Below, piece after piece: positions 49,931-59,500 of a stretch of DNA of 64,000 nt. This stretch comes from Epiperipatus broadwayi (lineage: Eukaryota; Onychophora; Udeonychophora; Euonychophora; Peripatidae), in NCBI GenBank assembly GCA_028023455.1, contig JAQFVV010006203.1, positions 7,038,821 through 7,102,820 on the forward strand, given 5' to 3'. How positions within the stretch are numbered: the stretch's first letter is position 1; each line of letters begins with the position of its first letter. Made by a program: the position numbers and the translations under genes. Below the pieces are notes generated by a model. It saw nothing but the letters and a program-made list of their open reading frames with translations, was not told the origin of the DNA and ran no database searches.

Positions 49931-50030
49931 AGAGACGCACCTACTCAATTTAAAAAGAGATGCACCTACTCAATTTAAAAAGAGACGCACCTACTCAATT
50001 TAAAAAGAGATGCACCTACTCAATTTAAAA
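49931..50030. repeat. 25-bp tandem array, four units
   Basis: Units at 49931, 49956, 49981 and 50006: AGAGAYGCACCTACTCAATT plus TAAAA. The variable base alternates C, T, C, T, so the array grew by duplication of a 50-base dimer. It lies just upstream of the Tigger start codon. Confidence 0.95.
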
Positions 50031-51265
50031 ATTAACTTTCGAACACTAAGTGATTACTCTTTAAAAAACAATAACAGAATGTATATAATTTAAAATTATC
50101 ATTCTATACCAAATACATACATCTACATACTAAAACTGTTTATCTTATGTATGTATGTATATATGTACATATATTTCAATAACATGCAATGTGTGCAAAA
50201 AAGAGAGAGAGAGAAGGAAAAACCTGAATTTGAACGAAACATGAATTTCAAAATCGTGTAAAAAAATCTGCAAAAAAAAAACTAAGATGGAATATGAACT
50301 GCATAACTTCAAAGTCGCATTAAAAAAATCATTGTAAAAAGAGACTAAGGTGTATATAAAATTTGAACACCCAAGTGTCAGGTTGACAATTTTAATTATC
50401 TCAGATGGCAATCTTCGATTCTTTAGTTATTCAATTTATCACTCTATATCACTGGTCAAGACAAAATATAAGTAAATATTAGAGATTAATTAAACTACAT
50501 TTATTACTTATTTTTCATCAGGCCCAGGAATATGAATAGAATGCCACACTTAATATTGTTCTGCCTATTTTTTGTATTTTCGTTTGTTGTAAAATAATTT
50601 TAATACAATTAGAATAAAAGAGGCATTATAGCTTTGAGTCAATAATAGCCAGATATATATTTATCATTTAATGTTGAATCTTAGCTGAACTAATGACAAA
50701 CTGGCTTGGATATATAGAAAGACAAGTAAAGAGGAGGGTGGACACCCTCTTCTTGTTAAATTCTCTGTCTTGTATTTACGATTTGATCACTATTAATAAC
50801 ACCTGATTGGCTAATAAGCACGAGAGGTTTGCAGTCTCTCAGTTTAATTTCAAATAATAATTTTAATGGATTTTTTCAGCTATTAAAAAACTTCCAGCTC
50901 TCCATATATGAACTTTAGATCTAAAGATAGTAAATTACCTATGAAGTTTAAAGTTTGTAAACTTTGAAATAAGAATAAATTTTAGTGTTGTAAATATGAA
51001 TGACAGCATGGATCAGGTAGTAGTATTTGATATAGTCTTTAAATAGTGGACTTACATGGACAGCACAGAAGATATTTGATAAGCCATCAAGAGATTTTTT
51101 TTTGTCACAGTGCCGTATTTTGATCTATAATTTTCAAATGTAATGATTTATTATAGAGTAGTGAACTCAAGAGCTAAAGTGTATAAAGCAGTATTATATA
51201 TATATTATTAGTTTATCACATGAATGAAATTGTTGGGCTTAGCGAAATATATTAGTTTATATTAG
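50031..51265. other. Unassigned AT-rich DNA
   Basis: No coding frame supported; the 88-codon minus-strand frame at 50145-50411 has no domain. TATG repeats near 50136-50175. Confidence 0.4.
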
Positions 51266-51570
51266 GAATAGAATTGTTAGGTTCAATCTGCACTTGAACG
51301 TTTGATAGCAAATGACTTTCTGAGAAACTATTTTGTACCATTATATCTTGATGATATAGTGATATCCAAATCTTGAAATTAAGATCTGAAATTTATTGTG
51401 ATGACAAGATGGTGGAGTTAAGCCCTCAAAGTTTTGCAAGCCAGGGAAAGTGGAGAAATCAGACTGAAATTTTATCATAGTGTAAGAACATTTCACTTTA
51501 CAATTGAATGGAAGAGATTGGGGAATTATTTATCAGAGTAGAATATTAATAGCTGAGGATTATAATAGCA
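51266..51570 (+). pseudogene. Ty3/gypsy RT fragment, decayed
   Basis: One reading gives ALERLIANDFLRNY then FVPLYLDDIVISKS (YLDD at about 51340-51351), the order of the APATFERLM...VVYLDDILIFS core of Ty3-type reverse transcriptases. Further on IRLKFYHSVRTFHF then LGNYLS (~51455-51530) resembles the G.KL...KC.F....YLGH.VS region. Stops interrupt it and both ends fade out. It is not close to the intact element at 57-61 kb. Confidence 0.45.
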
Positions 51571-52006
51571 TAAAGGTATAATAGCCTTGATATCTCATTC
51601 TTTCCAATAGCTCCTTAAAGAAGAACAATGAAGAAGTCATTATTCTTTAGGTTTGCCAAAAAAAAAAAAAGTAAAGCTTGATAGTATAACCACCATTCTT
51701 GTTTTACCATCTAGCAAAAGGATAGGTAAGTGGCGATTTAGCAACAAATAGTGAAGATTAATTGGTTGGCTATGGGTCGTTTACATGAAAGAAAAATGTT
51801 AAACCTATTTACCTGGTCAGAATTCTAATCCAAGTCGTAGGACATGACAGTTCTAAGAGGTCCTTTTATCATTATTAAATTTGATATTAATTGTTTTGTA
51901 CCGATGCTTTAAAAATAATATTGTTTTAACAGTTTTTTTGTTTGTAAATGTGTTAATTAAATAACATTTAAAACTTTATTTCATGTCTATTGTTTGTCTA
52001 AATTTT
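51571..52006. other. Unassigned DNA
   Basis: 51815-51860 may be another decayed SINE head on the minus strand. The last 16 bases (51991-52006) are the target duplication of the next element. Confidence 0.4.
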
Positions 52007-52118
52007 TTTTTCTTCTCATATGTCATAGCATCGGCCGGGTCGCGAACCAACAACCGTCTGAACCAACTACTTGCTTGCAAGGAGGCAGCGATAACATCTC
52101 GGCTAACAACGCTTGACT
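52007..52118 (-). repeat. tRNA-only retroposon, copy 2, with TSD
   Basis: The same tRNA-like unit as at 31588, on the minus strand, with A-rich tail (T-rich on plus). TGTTTGTCTAAATTTT stands at 51991-52006 and again at 52119-52134: a 16-base target duplication. Tail plus duplication mark LINE-style retroposition. A box GTTAGCCGAGATG, B box GGTTCGCGACC. Confidence 0.9.
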
Positions 52119-52134
52119 GTTTGTCTAAATTTTG

Positions 52135-52950
52135 AAGTTAAATTAAGTGTAGAAATTAATAGCTTGAGTTGATGAAAACGAGAAAGGGAAGGGGGGAATA
52201 TAAACTGATAGCAGAATCATCCTTTTTTGCTGATTTGATATCGTATTTCTATTTTTTTTATTTAATGATCGCGTTTATTTATTATAATTCTTAAACAAAT
52301 TTGACCTTTGATTATTATTTTTTAAAATTTTGTGTACTTTAAGAAATTAAAATCTTTGTCATCAAATTTCGCACCATGTGTTGTGTTATGAAAATATTTA
52401 AAATTATTCTAGCATATAGTTTTTGTTATGATTTGAATAACAATAAAAGTTCTACGATGCATATTAATAAACACTGAGATTACTCTGTTTATCAAACATA
52501 TGTACATAGTATTAATTTTTTCTCTTACACAAATATCAGAAAAATATACATATATGTGTGTACTTCTATGTATACAATCATTTATATCAATCCTATATAA
52601 TATATGGATAAAACAAAAGAAAAGCTCCAGTATAGCTAGATAAATCTCATCAGACCAGATAAACACTGAATAATGAAGTTTTACAGTTTTCTGTCTTTGT
52701 TTTTACTTCTAGCCCAAAATATCTCTATGCTTATTTTCTGACCAATATCTGGGTTGTTAACTATAGTGCAGACGGTAAGTAAAACAGCTTGAATAGCTCA
52801 CAAGTCCCTCATAAATGAATATTGTAGGAGATGTACTACTCCCTATGCTTGTTAATTTCCGGTTTAGGATTTGAATGATTTCTCATCATTATTTTAACTT
52901 TTATCAACTTATCCAAAAATTGCTAAATACCCATTTACTGACCTTGTTGG
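52135..52950. other. Unassigned AT-rich DNA
   Basis: The minus-strand 85-codon frame (52409-52666) has no domain. From ~52690 the sequence may already be SINE or LINE body, but I cannot place it. Confidence 0.35.
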
Positions 52951-52959
52951 ATGATTAAC

Positions 52960-53096
52960 TAACTATAAACCAGCTACCTGAAAAAGAAATTCTAAGCATG
53001 TCGGAAACATTTTCCAAGTTAACTTATTCAGATTCGAATTAAGGTTAAAGCACGACAGATGTATATAGTGTCATTACACCACAAGGCTCTTCTTAT
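52960..53096 (-). repeat. tRNA-derived SINE remnant (family A)
   Basis: Minus strand: AGAAGAGCCTTGTGGTGTAAT as A-box region, TTAATTCGAATCTGAATAA as B-box region, then a body with GAAAATGTTTCCGACATGC. Same head layout as at 2165-2245. Confidence 0.5.
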
Positions 53097-53312
53097 ATAT
53101 ATGCCCTTTTATATCTATCATTCTAGATAATGTGCATTTAGATATGCATACATTATTTAGAGAGTGGAAAGTTGCATTATTATTCTTTTAAAAATTAGCA
53201 CATTTGTATCCACTTAAATGAAGTTCTAGACATCAATTACAGTGGGATCTTTGTATGAACTCATGCCAAATTTATGAAAGTTTTAGAATTAAGTTAAACA
53301 AAGATAAACTTA

Positions 53313-53639
53313 ACTATAGCAAATAGAGGGATTTGAACTTAGGATTTTCAATATATATTCATTCTCCACTCAATCTCAAACAACCAATACACATATGAAA
53401 AAGATAAATGATTCCCAATATATATATATTGTGCAGAACCAGCACTCATCAGTGGGGCCAGATCATAATCTCCCACACATATGTACAATCAATGCTTGGC
53501 CTATATTAAGATAGCAATTCCTTAAACTTTAATGGATAGGCTTCAATTGCAATGCTCAAAGCCCATTCACATGTGTGTGGTCTTGGAGGATGAATATAGG
53601 TTGAAAACCCTAAGTTCAAATCCCTCTATTTACTATAGT
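53313..53639. repeat. Foldback family F copy, both ends present
   Basis: Left end CTATAGCAAATAGAGGGATT and right end, read on the minus strand, CTATAGTAAATAGAGGGATT continue as inverted repeats through TGAACTTAGG. The interior has family F words (AACCAGCACTCATCAGT, TTAATGGATAGGCTTCAA). 327 bases, no coding. Confidence 0.8.
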
Positions 53640-53870
53640 AAACATTCAGTATATTGAATGAATAGGGTAATTAAAAATAAATTTAATCAAAACAACCTTT
53701 GTATAATTGGATGTTTTTAATCACTGTCTGCAAAAGAACATTCAAGTGTTTAAATTGTGAAATAATTGATTCTTCTAGTTTTGATGACTTCTTTGATAAA
53801 TTAAAAAAAAAACGATTATATTGGCAACTCAGTAGACTGTTTATGATTACAAGATAAAAACAGTGAATTA

Positions 53871-53982
53871 GTCTTGCGTTGTTAGCCGAAAGGTATCGCA
53901 GCTGCCATGCAAGCAAGTAGTTGGTTGCAGACGGTTGTGGGTTCGCGTCCCGGCCAATACTATGACATATGAAAAAAAAACC
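53871..53982 (+). repeat. tRNA-only retroposon, copy 3, with TSD
   Basis: Plus strand: GTTAGCCGAAAGG (A box), a long variable region, GGTTCGCGTCC (B box), TATGACATATG and an A tail. CAGTGAATTA stands on both sides (53861-53870 and 53983-53992), a 10-base target duplication. Confidence 0.9.
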
Positions 53983-54009
53983 CAGTGAATTAATAATTTT
54001 TATTACTCA

Positions 54010-54455
54010 TTCATTAGATCAGAAATTATCCAATAATGAACAATATTTCTATAGTGCAACTTTCATTACATCACTCTCATCCAGGACAGAGAGTGGTTTT
54101 TATCGGCTTTTAACATCTTGTAAAAGGATGTAATCATAAACATATGGCCAAAGACATGTGAAAAAGATATATGATCTCCAAGATGCACATTTCATGCTGA
54201 AATAGCATTTATAAGTTGGTCCAGACAACAATCTCTTACATTTATCAGTGTTCATTATATACACAGATAACAAATTACTATAGTTTAATTGATAAATAAC
54301 AAATGTTCTACACTCACAATAATCATCCATTAGACTAGAGATTGTTCAATAATGAACAATATTTCTGTAGTGCAACTTTCGTTACACCACTCTCATGCAA
54401 AGTAGAGATTGGTTTCTACTTTTTTTTAACACCTTGTAAAAGGATGTAATCATAA
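54010..54455. repeat. Direct repeat enclosing a family F fragment
   Basis: 54010-54137 and 54327-54455 are ~130-base direct repeats (CAATAATGAACAATATTTCT at 54031 and 54347; AAAAGGATGTAATCATAAA at both ends). Between them is a fragment of family F (GCATTTATAAGTTGGTCCAG). A tandem duplication that took the fragment along explains this. Confidence 0.75.
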
Positions 54456-55120
54456 AAAACAGTGAATTTCTTCCTAATTGATAATTTTCAAATTACTAAA
54501 AATCTTTTTTTTAATCTGATATGGATTTTTAAACTAAAGATTTTAATATTGGCTTTAAAGTGTTTTTATTTCAAATAGAAGAATGCTAGTTTTTTTTTAA
54601 TCAAAAAAATATAATACATATCACTCAATGTATCATAATCGGAAATGTAATTACCACTCTCCCTTTTTAAAAAAGCATATTTTTTGAAAGCTCAAAGTGA
54701 AATTATTTCGACAAGAGACATTGTTTTTCAAGCTGGAATTAATGTTTTTATCTTATCAAGTATGATATGATTTTTTTTTTTACATTGAGTAGGAAATGGG
54801 TATAAATGAAGTTTAAAGGTATCTCTAATAATTTCTAAATGCAAAGTTGTTAATCAAAGCCCAAGAAAGAAAAAAGAGCATATTAGAAAATTAAGTTTTA
54901 AATCTTTAATTTTATTGATATTAAAGTAAATTTTATTGCCAAAGCTGACTTTTTCATTAAGGAGATTAAGGACTGTAAACAAGTGACCAGTATCATTATA
55001 ACTAATAAAGGTTTCATTAATTTAAATAGGTTGCCGATATGTATACTCTAATCTCAAATCTTTTTGCTAAAAATATTAAGAAATTTCATGTGTAGTGAGT
55101 CCTTTATAAAGTTATCACTA
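54456..55120. other. Unassigned AT-rich DNA
   Basis: No recognisable feature. Confidence 0.4.
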
Positions 55121-55269
55121 AATGACCCATCACACTCCACTCTATCTAATAACACTGATACACTCAAGCACATATATGCTGAAAAGATAAACAATCACCA
55201 ATATACGTATTTCATGCTAAACCAGCAATCATCAGTTGGTCCAGATTATCATCTCCCACACATATATAC

Positions 55270-56836
55270 TGTAACAAACGGGGTTCGAATACGCGCGTAT
55301 GTGATATATTACTAATTGCGAGTGGTAATGTTGAGCGACTATGTATAAAAAAAAAATATATATATATGTAAATGGTCATTCAAACCCTGTTACAAGGAGT
55401 GCGAAAGTTATTTATGTATGCATATGTAAATATAGTGTATGTGCGAGTGTACAGTATGCGTATGTATTATCGGTGATGGTTACTATCAATTATATATATA
55501 GAGCTGTATAAATTGTAATTGATTATTCGCATATATTTTATCCGTTAAGTTTTTTTTTAAAGTTTGAATAATATTGTCGGTGACACGTGTTTTCTTTTGT
55601 TAATTAATCTCTTGAACATATGAGGACAGAAATAGAAATGAATTAATTGCTGTAGGCAGTTTAGTTAATAACTGGCGTCGGGAAGTCTGAAAAGTGGTCA
55701 GGTGGGTATTTTTGAAGAACAATGGAAGAACTGGTCAGTGGCGTATGGATACACAGAGAGAATTTTGAAAAGTTAAAAGTGAAAACAAAAGAACTTTTTG
55801 TTGTGCTCGAAAGGAGATATAAAAAAAAAGAGAAAAAGAGACGCGGCTTGAACTACAGATTAGGAGGACGTGTAAAATTTTTCTTAAGAAGTTTTAATAT
55901 TTTTTTTTACCAAAATGTCGGGGTAATTCTATAGTGTGGGTTTCGTTAATCAGCCCCGTGGACACTTGTCGTGAAACTCACCTGAAGCGGACTTACGAAC
56001 TGCGTTATTAAAATAAAGAAATTTTGTTTCATCAAAGAAATGGTGACGAAAGATCTTTGAAAATTTGGACCTTTTCACAAAGCGAGTGAATCAACTACTC
56101 CACCTCTGGGATATGCTATTCGATATACCCTATTGGAACTATTTGCCATCCGTTATATCTACCAGACCAGTTTTTTTGGCAAGTTATAAATGCGGACTTG
56201 TCTTTGATCGCGTGAACTAAGGTAAAGTGACGTGGCACAAAATATGTGTTCAGTGAATGTATCTTAATAAAGAAACTAGTGTTACCTCAATATTAATTAC
56301 TATATTAAGTCTCTTTTAAAATTAAATAAATAACAACATTAAATAAACAGCTCTGATATATATATTTGCACTATTTTGATGCGTGTATGAATTATATATA
56401 TGTGTGGATCAGAATAAACGGGCTGTGCGCTTGAATATTGATATGTTTATATGCGTGTATAAATGGGATTTATTGGTAATGGGTAGGGTCGTGAATAGAA
56501 TAAATTTCCCGATAAGATCCGGGTTAGATTAATGGATTTTATCCAAGAAACTATCGCATATAATAATAGACATGTAAGACGTAGTTAGGTTTTGTTTTAG
56601 CTTTGTTCTCTAGTTAGACTATCGTCCCCAAATCCTGAGATTGAGCTGGTTCGGTGCGCTACCATAAACAGATATACATACCAGAACCCTTATTTACGTT
56701 TTCGATGAGATAATTCTTATCTATGGGTAAGATTGGCGCGTGAGATGGAATCAAACTATGCTCACAAATATCTTTATTCGAAGCTCCGGGTTAAAGCCTA
56801 CAATGGCGGTTTATATTATATTGGTGGATATTATAA
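55270..56836 (+). repeat. 5' LTR of Ty3 element
   Basis: Starts TGTAACAAACGGGGTTCG and ends GGATATTATAA. TATAAA at 55507-55512 could serve as TATA box and AATAAA at 56266-56271 as poly(A) signal. A 70-codon open frame inside (55722-55934, 96 codons in the 3' LTR because of one indel) is rich in Lys/Arg with no domain. Confidence 0.95.
55507..55512 (+). promoter_or_regulatory. Putative TATA box in 5' LTR
   Basis: TATAAA, ~240 bases into the LTR. The only evidence is the word and its place; other AT-rich words nearby could serve as well. Confidence 0.3.
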
Positions 56837-56856
56837 TGGCGTCCCAACTAACGGGG
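56837..56856 (+). other. Primer-binding site
   Basis: TGGCGTCCCAACTAACGGGG directly follows the 5' LTR. TGG at the start pairs with the CCA end of a tRNA. The primer tRNA was not determined. Confidence 0.75.
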
Positions 56857-57316
56857 CTGCGAATGTTAGAGAACGGGCATTTAAAGGGCATCCTAACGTA
56901 AAAGAGCTCACAAACGAGAGTGGATTTTTTTTTAAAAAAAAAAAAAAAAAGGGAAAAAAGGGAAAAATAAAAGCGATAGTTTTGTTATAAATCGGAAAGA
57001 GTTTGAACACATATTTGAAAGATAGTAGATGGGCATATTTTGCGTGGTGAATGTACAGATAGAAAAGTTCTCGAGTGGTCAAAGGGGAAATAGCATTGAT
57101 GTATGTCTCGTGATATATATATAAAGTCATGGGTTAGAAAATAGAGGTTTAAGAATTTATCTAACATTGAGATATTATAAAACAATATCGTTCAATAGGA
57201 TAAGAAGAAGGGACAAAGGTCTATCAGGTGGGTCATGCAGTGAACCACTGGAAGCCGGGGTGACGAACCTGGCACGTTTAGCATTAACAGTGATATATAT
57301 AAAAAAAAAAGGGGCA
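56857..57316 (+). other. Leader of Ty3 element
   Basis: Untranslated leader with an A-rich stretch at 56934-56950 and another at 57301-57310 just before the gag ATG. The same frame is open upstream from 57167, but that part (RRRDKGLSGGSCSEP...) shows no Gag-like sequence. Confidence 0.5.
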
Positions 57317-57919
57317 ATGGAATTGAAGATAAGAATATATGGAGGGAGAAAGGAGGAGACACCCGTAGAGCACCTCAAGAGCCTTGAAAGATACTATAAG
57401 TATTATGAGATAGCAGATGAACACCAAGTGATCATAGCATACCATCATCTAGAGAAACATGCAGAGACATGGTGGAATTCACTGAATCAGCAACCACGAA
57501 CATTTCTGGAATATAAAGAAGCATTAACCAATGTATTCTTGAATGAAGAAATACAAGAAAGGGTGAGGGCTCAAGTGGTAGAGCAGGAGTTTCAAGAAGA
57601 TAATGGAGAAGCGTATATACATTTTTTTAGGCGGCAGGTGGCTACGTTGAGAACTCTAGATGCATGTAAACTATCAGAGGAGCAGATTGTAGCAACAGCA
57701 TGCAGAAAGTTGCCCAGTGAAATTAGATGGATGCTGGGAAAAAGAGGAGAAAGATCAGGGGGGACAATTGATAAAATGTTGAGCCAATTAGAAATAGACA
57801 CAGAAAGGAGACGGATAGAGGATCATAAGCTTAGGCAAAAAGGGGACACCGATGCGGATAAGCAGGGGATAAAAAGAATAGGCAATTTAATATGTTCTTG
57901 GGAAGACCGGGTTCCCTGA
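57317..57919 (+). CDS. gag: Gag of Ty3 element
   Basis: ATG at 57317 is chosen because the Gag-like sequence starts there (MELKIRIYGGRKEETPVEHL) and an ATG at 57167 adds an unrelated leader. 200 codons. The core is a retrotransposon Gag domain: YHHLEKHAETWWNSL with Trp-Trp, FLEYKEALTNVFLN, FFRRQVATLRTL, LSEEQIVATACRKLPSEIRW. It would build the particle. No CCHC zinc knuckle precedes the TGA. In another frame near 57890-57945 VLGKTGFPDMHF has knuckle-like spacing with the Cys and His positions replaced, so a lost knuckle is possible. After the TGA the same frame runs straight into the protease. Confidence 0.8.
   Translation: MELKIRIYGGRKEETPVEHLKSLERYYKYYEIADEHQVIIAYHHLEKHAETWWNSLNQQPRTFLEYKEALTNVFLNEEIQERVRAQVVEQEFQEDNGEAYIHFFRRQVATLRTLDACKLSEEQIVATACRKLPSEIRWMLGKRGERSGGTIDKMLSQLEIDTERRRIEDHKLRQKGDTDADKQGIKRIGNLICSWEDRVP
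57917..57919 (+). other. In-frame TGA between gag and pol
   Basis: Gag and the protease-RT frame are in register. Only this TGA (context CCC TGA TAT) stands between them. It may be a single mutation, or a readthrough site as in some retroviruses. The context after the stop is not one of the known strong readthrough contexts. Confidence 0.7.
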
Positions 57920-59500
57920 TATGCACTTCAGACGTGCCCCATCATCCCTATAAAGGTGGGTTCAATGAATGTGGAAGCCCTCATGGATTCGGGCAGTCAG
58001 GTATCGGTAGTATCAGAGAGATTATACCACCAAATTAGAAGGGAACAACCAGAGATACCGACTCTTCCTCTAAAAACAGTTCACATAGCAATGGCGGACA
58101 ACCGCAGAGCTAAAGTAGAGCCAAAGCAGATATGGATGGATCTAAAAATTAATAGAAAGAGTTATTCACATGTGTTCCTTATAATGAAAGGTTTAGTACA
58201 TGAGGCCCTTTTGGGATCAGATTTTCTAAATAGATACAAATGTAACCTTGACTATGAGAGGGGTCAGGTCACGTGTGAGGGTGAAGTGGTACGTTTTCTG
58301 ACAGAGGAGCCTCAATGGTCGATAGGAATGTTACATTTAGAGGATGATGTTCCTGAAAAACTCAAAGATAAGATCGATGGAATGAAAGTAGAAGGGAAAG
58401 TTCAAGATAGTGCCTTACAACAAACGTTGACCAAGTATCACCATGTCTTTTCAGACAAGCCGGGGGTTATCCAAGGGTTCGAGCAGAGAATTAAGATGAG
58501 AGATGACCAGACATTCAAAGCTAGATCATACCCCATTCCTCATCAATACCGAAAGGCAGTAAAAGAGCAAATAGATCAGATGCTAGAGTGGGGAATTATA
58601 TCAAAATGCTCATCAGCGTATTGCAACCCAATGGTGGTAGTAAAAAAAAAAGATGGATCCGTTAGATTATGTCTTGACGCTCGACAGTTAAATAAAGTGA
58701 CTGTACCAGACTGCAACGTACCACCTCCCATGCAAGAATTATTAAGGAAGTTCCAAGGAAAGAAGGTATTTTCGACTTTCGATTTGACTGCCAGTTATTG
58801 GCAAATTAAGTTACATCCGGAAAATTGCCAATACACGTCGTTCAGATATGAGGGTCACTCATATCAATTTAACAGGATGCCTTTTGGTCTAATAAACAGT
58901 GGGGCCGGTCTACTCAGGTGCTTGGACCAGGTGCTATCCTCAGAGATAAACGACATGGTCACAATTTACATGGATGACGTGTTGATAGCCTCAACTGATA
59001 TCAAGGAACATATACGGGAAGTAGGACTATTTCTAGAAGAATGCGAAAAAAAGGGCATAAAAATAAATATCAATAAGAGCACGCTGTGTCAGAAAGAAGT
59101 GGCCTTTTTTGGGCACATGGTGGGAGCCCAGGGGCTCAAACCGCACCTGGACAAGATCTCAGCTATTCTTGACTTTCCAAAACCTAGATCCAAGAAGCAG
59201 ATCCGATCATTTCTGGGTCTGTGTACATTCTACAACCGCTTTCAAGAACGGTTTGCAGAACGGATGGAGCCATTGGTGAGGTTATTAAAAAAGGGTAGTG
59301 AGTGGAAGTGGACGGAGGAACAGGACCAAGCCTTCCAAAGAGTGAAGACGGGTTTCTTGGAACATGTTATGCTGGCCTTTCCTGACTTTTCAAAGCCGTT
59401 CCTAGTTCAGACAGATAGCAGTGGATATGGTCTCGGGGTGACCTTGGCTCAAGAGCAAGAAGATGGAAGAATGGGTATACTATATTTTCTGAGGCCCTGA
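57920..59500 (+). CDS. pol: Pol part 1: protease, RT, start of RNase H
   Basis: Open from the TGA at 57917 to a TGA at 59498; the first ATG is 57956, and numbering here counts from it. Protease: ALMDSGSQVSVVS with catalytic DSG at 11-13, and ALLGSDFL at 84-91. Reverse transcriptase ~190-370: VRLCLDARQLN, FSTFDLTASYWQI (Asp 276), MPFGLINSG, and the active-site YMDD at 338-341. Connection: QIRSFLGLCTFYNRF. RNase H starts with FLVQTDSSGYGLG (Asp 487) and is cut off after YFLRP by the frame change. Would be made as a Gag-Pol fusion if the upstream stop is passed. Otherwise in good order, with all RT motifs intact. Confidence 0.92.
   Translation, partial: YALQTCPIIPIKVGSMNVEALMDSGSQVSVVSERLYHQIRREQPEIPTLPLKTVHIAMADNRRAKVEPKQIWMDLKINRKSYSHVFLIMKGLVHEALLGSDFLNRYKCNLDYERGQVTCEGEVVRFLTEEPQWSIGMLHLEDDVPEKLKDKIDGMKVEGKVQDSALQQTLTKYHHVFSDKPGVIQGFEQRIKMRDDQTFKARSYPIPHQYRKAVKEQIDQMLEWGIISKCSSAYCNPMVVVKKKDGSVRLCLDARQLNKVTVPDCNVPPPMQELLRKFQGKKVFSTFDLTASYWQIKLHPENCQYTSFRYEGHSYQFNRMPFGLINSGAGLLRCLDQVLSSEINDMVTIYMDDVLIASTDIKEHIREVGLFLEECEKKGIKININKSTLCQKEVAFFGHMVGAQGLKPHLDKISAILDFPKPRSKKQIRSFLGLCTFYNRFQERFAERMEPLVRLLKKGSEWKWTEEQDQAFQRVKTGFLEHVMLAFPDFSKPFLVQTDSSGYGLGVTLAQEQEDGRMGILYFLRP

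Noticed and set aside
49931-50030. CRISPR-like array
   Set aside because: Four directly abutting 25-base units without spacers; a minisatellite.
55722-55934. Lys/Arg-rich frame in the Ty3 LTR, longer in the 3' LTR
   Set aside because: Length differs by one indel between LTRs and there is no recognisable domain.
59480-59500. Programmed frameshift in pol
   Set aside because: No classic slippery heptamer followed by structure is evident, and the site is in the middle of the RNase H domain; a private indel is simpler.
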